A DNA stretch of 64,000 nt from NCBI RefSeq assembly GCF_014192095.1, contig NZ_JACHXN010000010.1, positions 1-64,000 on the forward strand, read 5' to 3'. The notes beneath the pieces were generated by a model, which searched no databases, was not told the origin of the DNA, and saw nothing but the letters and a program-made list of their open reading frames with translations. Every line of letters starts with the position of its first letter. Position 1 is the first letter of the stretch. Positions 1 through 9,635 of the stretch are shown here, piece by piece. Position numbers and translations under genes: made by a program. Source of the stretch: Phyllobacterium trifolii. Its GTDB lineage: Bacteria > Pseudomonadota > Alphaproteobacteria > Rhizobiales > Rhizobiaceae.

Positions 1-270
1 GTCGTCAAGGATCCAGCCGAAGGACATCTATGCTGCGGTTCGGCCGGCACCTACAATATCATGCAGCCGGAGATCGCTCGCACGTTGCGGGATCGTAAGG
101 TGAAGAACATTGAAGCGACCGGCGCCAGCCTCATCGCAACCGGAAATATCGGGTGCATCACCCAGATTGCCAGCGGTTCGAAATTGCCGATCGTCCACAC
201 TGTTGAGTTGCTGGACTGGGCTTATGGCGGACCCCGACCTGAAGGTGTGCCGGCGCCGATACGGCTGTAA
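1..270 (+). CDS. glcF: Glycolate oxidase iron-sulfur subunit, C-terminal end (partial)
   Basis: Only the last 89 codons lie in the window; the reading frame is open from base 1. The piece begins a few residues before a CCG cysteine motif (residues 11-13 of the fragment), which is the end of the CCG domain that helps bind iron-sulfur clusters in GlcF and related lactate/glycerol dehydrogenase subunits. The following stretch, with NIEATGA, ATGNIGC and [11 protein letters not shown], is strongly GlcF-like. GlcF works with GlcD and GlcE to oxidise glycolate to glyoxylate, which fits malate synthase G two genes downstream. The stop codon is 28 bases before the maeB start, so cotranscription is likely. 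Confidence 0.9.
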   Translation, partial: VVKDPAEGHLCCGSAGTYNIMQPEIARTLRDRKVKNIEATGASLIATGNIGCITQIASGSKLPIVHTVELLDWAYGGPRPEGVPAPIRL

Positions 271-298
271 TAAATACAACCTCAGGAGGAGGATTACC

Positions 299-2593
299 TT
301 GTCACAAGAACCAAAAGCGAGTCTGCACACCGCAGCCCTGGATTTCCACCAGTATCCCAAGCCCGGCAAACTCGAGATCACACCGAGCAAGCCGTTAGCG
401 AACGCACGCGATCTCGCGCTGGCCTATTCACCGGGTGTCGCTGCACCCTGCGAAGAAATCGCGGCCGATCCTGAGAAGGCCTATCGCTACACGTCCAAGG
501 GCAATCTGGTCGCTGTTATTTCTAACGGGACTGCAGTGCTGGGACTGGGCAATATTGGAGCTCTTGCCAGCAAACCCGTCATGGAAGGCAAGGCTGTCTT
601 GTTCAAGAAGTTTGCCGGGATCGACAGTATCGATATCGAAATCGATGAAAGCGATCCCAAGAAATTCATTGAGGTCGTAGCCCCGCTGGAGCCCAGTTTC
701 GGCGGCATCAACCTGGAAGACATCAAGGCGCCCGATTGCTTCGATATCGAAGAAACGTTGAGGGCCCGAATGAATATTCCGGTGTTTCACGACGATCAGC
801 ACGGAACGGCGATCATCGTTGCCGCTGCCGTTCTCAATGCAATGAAGCTCGTTGGAAAAAATATCGCCGAGGTGAAAATCTGTACGTCGGGTGCCGGTGC
901 CGCAGCGATAGCGTGCATGAATATGCTTGTGACCGTTGGAGCCAAACGCGAGAATATCTACATTGCCGACCGCCAGGGTCTCGTTACCAAGAAACGCGCC
1001 AATTCAGTGGACCGGTGGCGCGGCGCATTTGCGCAGGACACGGACGCAACCGAGCTGGCTGCGGTCATGCCGGGGACGGATATCTATGTTGGCTTGTCTT
1101 CGGCAGGCGCATTGAAACCCGAAATGATCCGGGAGATGGCTCGCGACCCCTTGATCTTGGCCCTATCGAACCCAATTCCAGAAATTATGCCGGAAGTAGC
1201 AATCGCCGAGCGGCCCGATGCTATGATCTGCACTGGAAGATCCGACTATCCCAACCAAGTCAACAACGTGCTGTGCTTTCCTTTCATTTTCCGCGGCGCA
1301 TTGGATTCAGGCGCAACGACAATCAATGACGACATGAAGAGGGCAGCCGCAAACGCCATTGCGCAACTGGCGCACGAAGCCGTGCTTGAATCCCTTGGCA
1401 ACGATGCGGCGGCTACCTTCGGCAGCGGTTATCTCATTCCTTCGCCTTTTGACCAGCGTCTCATTTTGCGTATTGCGCCGGCTGTTGCACAGGCCGCAAT
1501 GGATAGCGGCGTGTCGCGTCGTCCCATCCAAAACATGCAAGCCTATCAGGAGAGCCTGAAGCGTTTCGTCTTCCGTTCCGGGTTGGTCATGAAACCCATG
1601 ATCGAGCGCGCCCAGGGCCAAGGAAAGCGAATTGCATTTGCCGACGGCGAGGATGAACGTGTGCTGCGAGCTATCCAGGTGATATTGGAAGAGGCAATTG
1701 GACGACCCATTCTAATCGGTCGACCGTCGGTAATAGAACAGCGCATTGAACGCTTCGGCCTCAAGATCATCCCTGATCGTGATTTCGAGATCATCAATCC
1801 GGAAGACGACCCGCGCTATCGCGACTATGTCAGCCATTTTCATAACCTCGTTGGGCGCGCAGGCGTCACGCTTGATACGGCCCGCACTATTGTGCGCACC
1901 AACACAACGGTTATTGGTGCGCTGGCGGTCGATCGCGGCGAAGCCGATGCCCTCATCTGTGGATTGCAGGGGCAGTTCATCAAACACGCTCGCGATATTC
2001 GTTCGATCATCGGACTAGCCGATGATTCAGCGCAATTGTCGGCACTGTCGATGCTGATCATGTCGAAGGGCGTGTTTTTCCTTGCCGACACTTACATGAA
2101 TATAGATCCGAGCCCGGAGGAAATCGTACAGATCACATTGCAATCTCGCGATCATCTCAAGCGTTTCAACATCGATGCCAAGGCGGCCTTACTCAGTTAT
2201 TCGAACTTCGGATCACGTGACGGGGCGTCATCGGAAAAAATGCGCAAGGTCTATTCGCTGCTGAAACGGGTCGCGCCCGACCTCCTCGTCGAAGGGGAAA
2301 TGCAGGGAGATCTTGCTATCAATGATGCTTTACGAGAACGCTATGTGGCGCAGGTGGCCTTCGAAGGCGAAGCAAACCTCTTGATCTTTCCATCGCTGGA
2401 AGCGTCCAATGTCTCCATGACATTGCTCAAGGAATTGAACAACGCATTGTCGGTGGGACCCATCTTGATGGGGACCAAGCGTCCTGCACATATTCTTGCA
2501 CCCTCGGTGACCAGCCGCGGCATCGTGAATATGGCAGCTATCGCGGCCGCTGAAGCGCTGGGAATTCCACAGACCGCCGTCTCGTCTTTTTAG
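299..2593 (+). CDS. maeB: NADP-dependent malic enzyme with phosphotransacetylase-like domain
   Basis: Oxidative decarboxylation of malate to pyruvate with NAD(P)+. The 764-residue product has the long MaeB architecture: a malic enzyme part (about residues 1-430, with the SPGVAAPC segment, FHDDQHGTA and a GAGAAA nucleotide-binding turn) and a C-terminal phosphate acetyltransferase-like domain (about 430-764, starting near [17 protein letters not shown]). I chose the TTG at 299 because a strong AGGAGGAGG ribosome site lies at 284-292 and the protein then begins as family members do. An ATG at 110 in the same frame would add 63 residues read through the end of glcF and is unlikely. With malate synthase downstream, it could turn glyoxylate-derived malate into pyruvate and NADPH. 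Confidence 0.92.
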   Translation: MSQEPKASLHTAALDFHQYPKPGKLEITPSKPLANARDLALAYSPGVAAPCEEIAADPEKAYRYTSKGNLVAVISNGTAVLGLGNIGALASKPVMEGKAVLFKKFAGIDSIDIEIDESDPKKFIEVVAPLEPSFGGINLEDIKAPDCFDIEETLRARMNIPVFHDDQHGTAIIVAAAVLNAMKLVGKNIAEVKICTSGAGAAAIACMNMLVTVGAKRENIYIADRQGLVTKKRANSVDRWRGAFAQDTDATELAAVMPGTDIYVGLSSAGALKPEMIREMARDPLILALSNPIPEIMPEVAIAERPDAMICTGRSDYPNQVNNVLCFPFIFRGALDSGATTINDDMKRAAANAIAQLAHEAVLESLGNDAAATFGSGYLIPSPFDQRLILRIAPAVAQAAMDSGVSRRPIQNMQAYQESLKRFVFRSGLVMKPMIERAQGQGKRIAFADGEDERVLRAIQVILEEAIGRPILIGRPSVIEQRIERFGLKIIPDRDFEIINPEDDPRYRDYVSHFHNLVGRAGVTLDTARTIVRTNTTVIGALAVDRGEADALICGLQGQFIKHARDIRSIIGLADDSAQLSALSMLIMSKGVFFLADTYMNIDPSPEEIVQITLQSRDHLKRFNIDAKAALLSYSNFGSRDGASSEKMRKVYSLLKRVAPDLLVEGEMQGDLAINDALRERYVAQVAFEGEANLLIFPSLEASNVSMTLLKELNNALSVGPILMGTKRPAHILAPSVTSRGIVNMAAIAAAEALGIPQTAVSSF

Positions 2594-2657
2594 GCAAGGA
2601 TCAGCCACAACCTGTTTTTTGCCATAAATTGTTCACCCCGAAATCAAGGGACTTATC

Positions 2658-4829
2658 ATGGTACAGCGTATCGAGATCAACGGCCTGAAGGTCACGAAGG
2701 AACTCTACGACTTCGTTGTCAGTGAAGCTATGCCGGGCACCGGTGTAGATGCCGTACAATTTTGGTCTGGCTTTGCACAGATCATCGAAGATTTGGCCAA
2801 AAAAAACCGCGCACTACTGCAAAAACGCGATGCATTTCAGCAGAAGCTGGACGATTTTTACAAGCGTAAGCGCGACAGCAACCAGGAAGAGTATGAGGCC
2901 TTTCTGAGGGAGATCGGCTACCTGCTGCCAGAAGGCGGGGCCTTCGCCGTCTCGACGAGCAATGTCGATCCAGAAATTGCTGTTGTCGCTGGTCCACAGC
3001 TCGTTGTTCCCGTGATGAATGCTCGCTATGCGCTCAATGCCGCCAATGCGCGTTGGGGCTCGCTCTACGATGCGCTGTATGGCACCGATGCGATTTCCGA
3101 CGAAGGCGGCGCTGAAAAAGGTAAGACGTTCAATCCTGTCCGAGGATCGAAGGTGATTGCCTGGGCCAAGGCGTTTCTCGACGACAGTGCGCCGCTGGAT
3201 GGTGCGCATTGGTCCGACGTCTCTGGTCTGAGCATCGCAAATCAGAAGCTCGTCCTGAAGGCCGACGGCAAGACTGTCTCGCTCAAGGACGAGGGACAGT
3301 TTGCCGGCTATCGCGGCGAGAGGGCAGCGCCAACAGCAATTCTTCTTGTGAAGAACGGGCTGCATGTTGAGGTCGTCATCGATGCCGATCATCCGATTGG
3401 CAAGACAAATGCCGCGCACATTGCCGATGTTCTTCTCGAATCAGCTCTGACTACAATTCAGGATTGCGAGGATTCTGTCGCCGCCGTCGATGCGGAAGAC
3501 AAGGTAATTGTCTATCGCAATTGGCTCGGCCTGATGAATGGCGATCTTGAGGATACATTCGAGAAGGGCGGCAAGACCGTAACGCGCAAACTCAATGCCG
3601 ATCGCGAATACATTGGCAGGGATGGCAAGCCGCTGACGGTACCTGGGCGTTCGCTCATGCTCGTGCGCAATGTCGGGCACCTGATGACCAATCCAGCGAT
3701 CCTCGACAGTGAGGGCAATGAGGTTCCCGAAGGCATTATGGATGCGGCGATTACCGCTTTGGCTGCGCTCCACGACATAGGACCGGACGGCCGCCTTATG
3801 AATTCCCGCACGGGATCCATGTATGTGGTCAAGCCGAAGATGCATGGTCCGGAGGAGGTCGGTTTCGCCTCCGAGCTGTTCGGACGGGTAGAGAGGCTGC
3901 TTGGCATGCAGCCGAACACCATAAAGATGGGAATTATGGATGAGGAACGCCGCACCACGGTGAACCTGAAGGAAGCAATACGGGCCGCGAAGGAACGCGT
4001 CGTCTTCATCAATACCGGCTTCCTCGACCGAACCGGCGATGAAATCCACACGTCGATGGAAGCCGGTCCGATGATCCGCAAGGGCGATATGAAACAGGCC
4101 GCCTGGATTGGCGCGTATGAGAACTGGAACGTGGATATCGGTCTTGAATGCGGGCTTTCCGGTCACGCGCAGATCGGTAAGGGGATGTGGGCCATGCCCG
4201 ACCTGATGGCGGCGATGCTTGAGCAGAAGATCGCGCATCCGAAAGCCGGTGCGAATACCGCTTGGGTGCCATCGCCGACCGCCGCGACGCTCCATGCCAC
4301 TCATTATCACAAAATCAATGTCGCCGAGGTTCAAACCGGCTTGAAAAACCGTCCCCGGGCGAAGCTGAGCGACATCCTGTCGGTGCCGATGGTACCGCGT
4401 CCCAACTGGACACCCGAAGACGTGCAGCGCGAACTCGATAACAATGCTCAAGGGATTCTCGGTTATGTCGTGCGTTGGGTCGATCAGGGCGTTGGCTGTT
4501 CCAAAGTGCCGGACATCAACAATGTCGGGCTGATGGAAGACCGCGCAACGCTGCGCATCTCCGCCCAGCATATCGCCAACTGGTTGCATCATGGCGTCGC
4601 GAGCGAGGCACAAGTACTTGAAACACTGAAGCGCATGGCAGCGGTCGTTGATAAGCAGAACGCGGACGACCCGCTTTATCACGCGATGGCCGCTGATTTC
4701 GACGAGTCAATCGCTTTTCAAGCGGCCTGCGACCTCGTTTTCAAAGGCAGAGAACAGCCAAATGGCTATACGGAGCCGGTCTTACACCGCCGTCGGCTCG
4801 AACTAAAGGCAAAGCCGGATTTAATGTGA
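2658..4829 (+). CDS. glcB: Malate synthase G
   Basis: Condenses glyoxylate and acetyl-CoA to malate. The 723-residue length is the normal size of the monomeric G isoform and clearly longer than malate synthase A. Recognisable segments include the N-terminal [12 protein letters not shown] start, the catalytic-barrel stretch around [14 protein letters not shown], and [20 protein letters not shown] further on. It lies 64 bases after maeB on the same strand and follows glcF, so glycolate can be oxidised to glyoxylate and captured as malate. The gene is intact. The 413-residue open frame on the opposite strand (3441-4682) is a shadow of its codon bias. Confidence 0.95.
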   Translation: MVQRIEINGLKVTKELYDFVVSEAMPGTGVDAVQFWSGFAQIIEDLAKKNRALLQKRDAFQQKLDDFYKRKRDSNQEEYEAFLREIGYLLPEGGAFAVSTSNVDPEIAVVAGPQLVVPVMNARYALNAANARWGSLYDALYGTDAISDEGGAEKGKTFNPVRGSKVIAWAKAFLDDSAPLDGAHWSDVSGLSIANQKLVLKADGKTVSLKDEGQFAGYRGERAAPTAILLVKNGLHVEVVIDADHPIGKTNAAHIADVLLESALTTIQDCEDSVAAVDAEDKVIVYRNWLGLMNGDLEDTFEKGGKTVTRKLNADREYIGRDGKPLTVPGRSLMLVRNVGHLMTNPAILDSEGNEVPEGIMDAAITALAALHDIGPDGRLMNSRTGSMYVVKPKMHGPEEVGFASELFGRVERLLGMQPNTIKMGIMDEERRTTVNLKEAIRAAKERVVFINTGFLDRTGDEIHTSMEAGPMIRKGDMKQAAWIGAYENWNVDIGLECGLSGHAQIGKGMWAMPDLMAAMLEQKIAHPKAGANTAWVPSPTAATLHATHYHKINVAEVQTGLKNRPRAKLSDILSVPMVPRPNWTPEDVQRELDNNAQGILGYVVRWVDQGVGCSKVPDINNVGLMEDRATLRISAQHIANWLHHGVASEAQVLETLKRMAAVVDKQNADDPLYHAMAADFDESIAFQAACDLVFKGREQPNGYTEPVLHRRRLELKAKPDLM

Positions 4830-4923
4830 GGTCGATTGAGACATCCTAGTACTTCAGAACGTTTACTGGAGCGTCGGACTCATCATCGCCTTGGAGAAAC
4901 CAATCCAAAACGAGGAGTTTATT

Positions 4924-5355
4924 ATGTTAACCATCAAGAGGCTCGGTTGCGACGATGCGCAAATCCTTATGGAGGGAGCCCGCAGCAAAGCCGCCCACAT
5001 CGGTGTTCCCATGTGCATAGCAATAACCGACGAATCTGGAAATCTCATCGCATTCGAACGTATGAACGGTGGCAAGATCACCAGCATTACCATCGCCCAG
5101 GACAAGGCGTTTACCGCGGCCGGGGCTAAGAAAGCCACGCATGAATATGGATCCGCAAGCCAACCAGGTTCAGCTGCTTACGGCATTAATTCTGCTATTG
5201 GCGGCCGATTGATGGTCGTGGCCGGAGGCTTGCCTGTCATAATCGAGGGCGAGGTGGTGGGCGGCATTGGGCTGAGCTCAGGCATGCCTGCACAAGATCT
5301 AGCCTGTGCTCAAGCCGGCCTGGAACATTTTTCGAACAGTATGGTTCAACGGTAG
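4924..5355 (+). CDS. glcG: GlcG/HbpS-like small protein (DUF336 family)
   Basis: A 143-residue protein of the GlcG/HbpS (DUF336) fold, recognisable from the CIAITDESGNLIAFERM strand-turn-strand and the late GGLPVIIEGEVVGGIGLSSG segment. GlcG-like genes often sit in glycolate (glc) operons, as here after glcF and glcB; the biochemical role is not settled, and HbpS relatives bind heme. The ATG at 4924 is preferred because GAGGAG stands just before it; an in-frame upstream start at 4891 lacks such a site. The 94-base gap from glcB is compatible with the same transcript. The symbol rests on family likeness plus context. Confidence 0.7.
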   Translation: MLTIKRLGCDDAQILMEGARSKAAHIGVPMCIAITDESGNLIAFERMNGGKITSITIAQDKAFTAAGAKKATHEYGSASQPGSAAYGINSAIGGRLMVVAGGLPVIIEGEVVGGIGLSSGMPAQDLACAQAGLEHFSNSMVQR

Positions 5356-5648
5356 TCGGCCACAAAGGCCGAATCTTCCGATTGGCGATTGGCGCTTAAG
5401 TACGACATCTTTACCTTGAACGGTACAGATTTCGATCGCAACACCATTCGCCCAAGACAAGCAACTCCCAGGCCAAATGTATAACCACGGGTTATGATGG
5501 GTGTCGAACTTACGATTTGTCCTGTCGTCGGGATTGGTGCAAAACGGTTCAGCAATTCCGGTTACACAGTTTTACTGTTTGCTACGCGAGGAGGCGGGCG
5601 ACTAATCGTTTCCGCTGCGAAGAGAAGCCATATATCTGGGAGGAATTC
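5356..5648. other. Intergenic region before the uptake operon
   Basis: No convincing gene. The only clear structure is the inverted repeat at 5481-5495. The open frame through the right part belongs to an upstream extension of the binding protein that lacks a signal-peptide-compatible start, so the region is probably promoter and leader. Confidence 0.5.
5481..5495. promoter_or_regulatory. Candidate LysR-type operator (T-N11-A palindrome)
   Basis: Perfect inverted repeat ATAACC-ACG-GGTTAT. It obeys the T-N11-A rule of LysR-type binding sites (T at 5482, A at 5494) and lies 153 bases before the binding-protein start of the operon whose last gene neighbour is a LysR regulator (12230-13147). A related GGTTA/AACC repeat is found just before that regulator. 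Binding is inferred. Confidence 0.5.
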
Positions 5649-6761
5649 ATGAAACGTATTGTAAAATACGCGCTGTCGGCTATTGCCGTTATTCTGGCTG
5701 GCTCGCCCGGCGCGTGGGCTTTACCCGACTATTACCCCAGTGATTATCAGAAGGTAGTCGACGCCTCACACGCCGAACAGGGCGTTTTGGTTTATTCCAA
5801 TGTCGGCGAGATGAACTGGCGGCCTTTGCTGGAAAAATTCCACGAAATCTATCCCTGGATCAAGGTTCAAACACTGGATCTGACCGGGAACGAAGTGTTT
5901 GAACGCTACTATGCAGAGCAAGCAACTGGGAACAGCGAAGTCGATATCGTTTTAACGAGCAGCGCAGCAACGTGGCTTGAGTTCGTCCAGAAGAATAACG
6001 TGAAGTCATTTGTTTCTGTGGAAGACTCCAGACTGCCCGAATGGTCAAAACCTAGTCCAGGCGTCTACACAATTTCAGTCGATCCCCAGGTTCTGGTCTA
6101 CAACAAGCTTCTGCTGCCCGAGGCGCAATGGCCAAGATCCATGGCGGACGTGGTTAAACTCGCAAAGGCGGACGCCCCGTCCTTCGACAAAAAAATTGCG
6201 ACGCCGCGCCCGATGGGCACAGCCGGCTCCCAAAACCTGCTTACACATTATATAGCGTCATTAGGGGAAGAAAAGGCGTTCGATATCTTCAAAACGCTCG
6301 GTCCTTTGTCGGAAATCTATCGCTCAGCGGGCCCCATTATGGAGAAGGTTACGTCAGGCGAATATCTCATCGGTTACCAGCTGTCAGGCATCCAAGTCTT
6401 CCCGTTGATGAACGATCCTACTCGCGCATCTGTTCTGGGTTGGACTTTTCCAAGTGACGGTACGCTTTTGCTGATGCGTCACATGGCGATGGCGACAACC
6501 GTCAAAAACCCAAACTCAGCAAAGCTTCTGATGGATTTCATCCTTTCCCATGACGGTCAATCTGCATTGGCCGAGGGTGGTCTCATGCCTTACAGAAGCG
6601 ACGTCACTCTCCCCGATGGCCCGCTTGGCTATACGTATCAGAAAATTGCACAGCAAATCGGGGAAGACCACATCATCCGGACAACTTTCGATCCGAAATT
6701 GATGACCCCTTCCACCCAAACCGTTTCAAAAGTTAAAGCCGCTTTCAATATCACCGAGTAG
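5649..6761 (+). CDS. ABC transporter periplasmic substrate-binding protein (FbpA/AfuA-like class)
   Basis: A 370-residue extracellular solute-binding protein. The N-terminus is a clear Sec signal (KRIVKYAL, hydrophobic core, likely cut after AWA near residue 24). The mature part has the YSNVGEMNWRPLLEKF opening and the DIVLTSSAATWLEF strand typical of iron(III)/putrescine-type cluster-1 binding proteins. The start is set at ATG 5649 because GGGAGGAATTC precedes it and the signal peptide begins there; an upstream in-frame start would bury the signal. It leads an operon with a fused permease, an ATPase and two enolase-superfamily enzymes, which argues for a carbon substrate such as a sugar acid despite the iron-type fold. 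Substrate unknown. Confidence 0.8.
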   Translation: MKRIVKYALSAIAVILAGSPGAWALPDYYPSDYQKVVDASHAEQGVLVYSNVGEMNWRPLLEKFHEIYPWIKVQTLDLTGNEVFERYYAEQATGNSEVDIVLTSSAATWLEFVQKNNVKSFVSVEDSRLPEWSKPSPGVYTISVDPQVLVYNKLLLPEAQWPRSMADVVKLAKADAPSFDKKIATPRPMGTAGSQNLLTHYIASLGEEKAFDIFKTLGPLSEIYRSAGPIMEKVTSGEYLIGYQLSGIQVFPLMNDPTRASVLGWTFPSDGTLLLMRHMAMATTVKNPNSAKLLMDFILSHDGQSALAEGGLMPYRSDVTLPDGPLGYTYQKIAQQIGEDHIIRTTFDPKLMTPSTQTVSKVKAAFNITE

Positions 6762-6796
6762 CTACAAAAGAACTCCTATCGAAGCGGAACATTACC

Positions 6797-8548
6797 ATGC
6801 AAATCTTAGGAAACGACGGTGATCCCTCCGGCCTGACAACGCGGTTGCCCGTTGGTATGATTGCGGGCTCGCGTTCGTTGCGATCTATCATCATTCAAAT
6901 TCCCAACATTGTTCGGTGGACCCTCGCGGTACTTCTTTTTGCGCTCCTTGTATCGCCAATGCTGCCCATCGCCTACCAGGCGTTTAGTGACAAACCGTTA
7001 TACGAGAGTAACTCTTCGCTTACTCTCGCGAACTTCCGAACTCTTTTTGACGACCCGCGCTTCCATGCAGCCAGCATTGCGACATTCTGGTTCGCCCTGA
7101 TCGCAACGGCAATTTCAACCTTCGTGGGATTTCTGGCTGCTCTGATCCTTGAACGGCTGGATATTCCCTTTCGGCGGACGTTGAAAATATTGTTCCTATC
7201 TCCCATCTTCGTTTCCGCCCTCATTCTGGCGTTTGCCTGGTCGATGCTATTCGGACCGAGTGGATATGCGACGATTTTCCTCAGAGCGATACTCGGCGTA
7301 AGTCTCCCCAACCTGAACTCGATTGGCGGCATGGGTTTGCTGGCCGGTGTGACGGCGGCGCCTGTTAGCTATCTTTTCTTTTCTTCAGCTATTGCGAACA
7401 TCCCGCCGACACTGGAATCAGCGGCGCGAGCCGCTGGCGCTGCGCCCTTCAGTGCCTTGATGACGATCGTCTTGCCGCTGCTGCGGCCGTCGCTGCTGTA
7501 TTGTGTGCTGCTCAACTTTGTAATGGCCATAGACCACCTCGCTGTACCCCTCATATTCGGCGAACCGGCAAGAATCGAAGTTCTGTCAACCTATCTCTAC
7601 GAGCGAGGCGTCGCCACACAAGCTGACTACGGGCTTGTCAGCGCTGCAGCGCTCGTCATGTTGGCCATGATCCAGATCGTCATCCTAGCTCAGAAGAGTC
7701 TTCTTGGCGATGTGAGGCGGTATACCACAGTGGGCGGACGCAGTGTTCGTCGCGGACTCGTCCCCCTTGGACGCACAGGATGGATTATTTCCGCGGCTTT
7801 CCTCACCTATACGCTGCTGACAACAGGGATACCCAGTGCATTTTTGATCCTTCGGTCGTTTTGCTCCTTTATGTCACCGCTGATCCCGATCCACAGCGTT
7901 CTAACCCTTGAAAACTTCAAGTTGATCCTTGGCTACGATGCATACGTACAAAGCATCGTTAACACGCTGATCGTTGCAACAGTCGGAGGATTTGTCGCAA
8001 TGTTGCTGACATTCGCGTTAGCTATCGTTGCCTACCGATCCTCAACCCGCCTGCGCCGCTTTGTGGAATTCACGGCGTTTATTCCACGCGCCATTCCGGG
8101 AATTGTGGTGGGTATCGGCATCTTCTACGCGGCGGTGCTGCTGCCTGGTGGTGGTTATATCCGCGGCACACTGGCGATACTGATGATCGCCTTTACCATA
8201 CGCTATTTCCCAACCGGTTTTGCCGTGCTCACGCCGGCCTACCTACAACTGGGGGAAGACCTTGAGCGGGCAGTCCGTGTGGCAGGCGGCGGCGAACTGC
8301 GCTCTATTTGGGCGGTGACGCTACCGCTGCTCCGATCCGCAATGGTGGGCTGTTTCCTCCTCTACTTCGTCCAATTTTTCAAGGAATACGCCGCAGCGTC
8401 CTTCCTGTTTGGGCCGGACACAGCGGTTATTGGTACGACAATGTTGCAACTCGATCTGATGGGCAATCTCGGACCGGTGGCGGCGCTATCAGTAATAACT
8501 CTCGTTCTTACCTTGCCGATCGCAATCTTCATTTACGCCAAGGATTAG
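6797..8548 (+). CDS. ABC transporter permease, two fused membrane domains
   Basis: A 583-residue inner-membrane protein holding two BPD_transp_1 permease domains in one chain, as in the FbpB/SfuB class. Two EAA loops are visible: one around ESAARAAGAAPFSALMTIVLPLL in the first half, one around ERAVRVAGGGELRSIWAVTLPLL in the second; each would dock on the ATPase. About a dozen hydrophobic segments are spread through both halves. It follows the binding protein by 35 bases and precedes the ATPase by only 4, so the three are surely one unit. Confidence 0.85.
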   Translation: MQILGNDGDPSGLTTRLPVGMIAGSRSLRSIIIQIPNIVRWTLAVLLFALLVSPMLPIAYQAFSDKPLYESNSSLTLANFRTLFDDPRFHAASIATFWFALIATAISTFVGFLAALILERLDIPFRRTLKILFLSPIFVSALILAFAWSMLFGPSGYATIFLRAILGVSLPNLNSIGGMGLLAGVTAAPVSYLFFSSAIANIPPTLESAARAAGAAPFSALMTIVLPLLRPSLLYCVLLNFVMAIDHLAVPLIFGEPARIEVLSTYLYERGVATQADYGLVSAAALVMLAMIQIVILAQKSLLGDVRRYTTVGGRSVRRGLVPLGRTGWIISAAFLTYTLLTTGIPSAFLILRSFCSFMSPLIPIHSVLTLENFKLILGYDAYVQSIVNTLIVATVGGFVAMLLTFALAIVAYRSSTRLRRFVEFTAFIPRAIPGIVVGIGIFYAAVLLPGGGYIRGTLAILMIAFTIRYFPTGFAVLTPAYLQLGEDLERAVRVAGGGELRSIWAVTLPLLRSAMVGCFLLYFVQFFKEYAAASFLFGPDTAVIGTTMLQLDLMGNLGPVAALSVITLVLTLPIAIFIYAKD

Positions 8549-8552
8549 CATT

Positions 8553-9626
8553 ATGCAAAGCGCTGTAACCCTAGTAGGAATTGCCAAATCATATGGAAAT
8601 CTCAAGGTTCTCGGAGACATAAATCTAATCGTTCGTGACGGTTCTTTCACATCGCTTTTGGGACCGAGCGGCTGCGGCAAAACCACGCTTCTCAACATCA
8701 TCGGCGGTTTGGATCGCCCGACAGGGGGTGAGGTTCATCTGGGCCCAGATCTTGTCTATTCTGAGCGGCAGCAAGTTAGCCTTCCTACAGAGCGAAGAAA
8801 TATCGGATTTGTTTTTCAAAGCTATGCTCTATGGCCGCATCTGACAGTTCTTGAAAATGTGAGTTATCCCTTGAAAATCAGGCGACTGGGTCGCTCGGAA
8901 AGGGAAAGACGGGCCCGAGAGATGCTCGAAAAACTCGAACTAGGTGTATTGGCCGATCGTTACCCCTTTCAGTTGTCCGGCGGCCAGCAGCAACGTGTGG
9001 CGATTGCCCGCTCAATCGTTTATCGGCCACGAATTTTGCTTCTGGACGAACCGCTCTCAAATCTCGATGCGCAACTGCGCGAACGTGCGCGCGCCTGGTT
9101 AAAAAACATTCATGAAACCTTCGGTTTGACCACCATACTTGTGACTCACGATCAAACTGAAGCTCTTTCCCTGAGCGACCAAGTTGTTTTGCTTAGTCAG
9201 GGCCGTATTGAGCAAGTTGGAACGGCGAGCGAGATTTATGATCGTCCTGAGACGGCTTATGCTGCGGAATTTGTGGGTGGCGCGAATATCATCAGAGGGC
9301 GTGCGGCAGATGCCGGATCCGCCATGGTGACGGAAGCAGGTATCCGCATAAGTGTTCGGCAAAAGAATCCTTTATTGGCTGGAGGCGCCATGTGCGTCGC
9401 CATAAGACCTCAAAAGATAAAACTCATCGATGATATCGCGGACAATTTTGTGCACGGCGCCGTCCTGCCGTTCGCCGTGACGACGGTACTTTATCATGGC
9501 TCCGTCTATGAGATCCTTGGCCGAACGCAAGTAGGTGAACTTCGCGTTCTGACGGATCGAGCCCCTGAGGCCACTAATACCAATATCCTTTTACCCACCG
9601 AAGATTGCATCTCGGTAAAACCATAA
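8553..9626 (+). CDS. ABC transporter ATP-binding protein (FbpC/PotA-like)
   Basis: A 357-residue nucleotide-binding subunit that powers the upstream permease. Motifs in order: Walker A GPSGCGKTT, Q-loop FVFQSYALWPHLTV, signature LSGGQQQRVAIARS, Walker B ILLLDEPLSNLDA, and switch histidine in VTHDQTEA. The C-terminal 120 residues match the TOBE regulatory extension of the MalK/PotA/FbpC group. It starts 4 bases after the permease stop and is followed 9 bases later by an enolase-superfamily gene, tying transport to catabolism. Confidence 0.87.
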   Translation: MQSAVTLVGIAKSYGNLKVLGDINLIVRDGSFTSLLGPSGCGKTTLLNIIGGLDRPTGGEVHLGPDLVYSERQQVSLPTERRNIGFVFQSYALWPHLTVLENVSYPLKIRRLGRSERERRAREMLEKLELGVLADRYPFQLSGGQQQRVAIARSIVYRPRILLLDEPLSNLDAQLRERARAWLKNIHETFGLTTILVTHDQTEALSLSDQVVLLSQGRIEQVGTASEIYDRPETAYAAEFVGGANIIRGRAADAGSAMVTEAGIRISVRQKNPLLAGGAMCVAIRPQKIKLIDDIADNFVHGAVLPFAVTTVLYHGSVYEILGRTQVGELRVLTDRAPEATNTNILLPTEDCISVKP

Positions 9627-9635
9627 GGCGCAGAC

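Noticed and set aside
3441-4682. Opposite-strand open frame of 413 codons inside glcB
   Set aside because: It mirrors the codon bias of glcB, has no family likeness and no ribosome site; malate synthase G is unambiguous on the plus strand.
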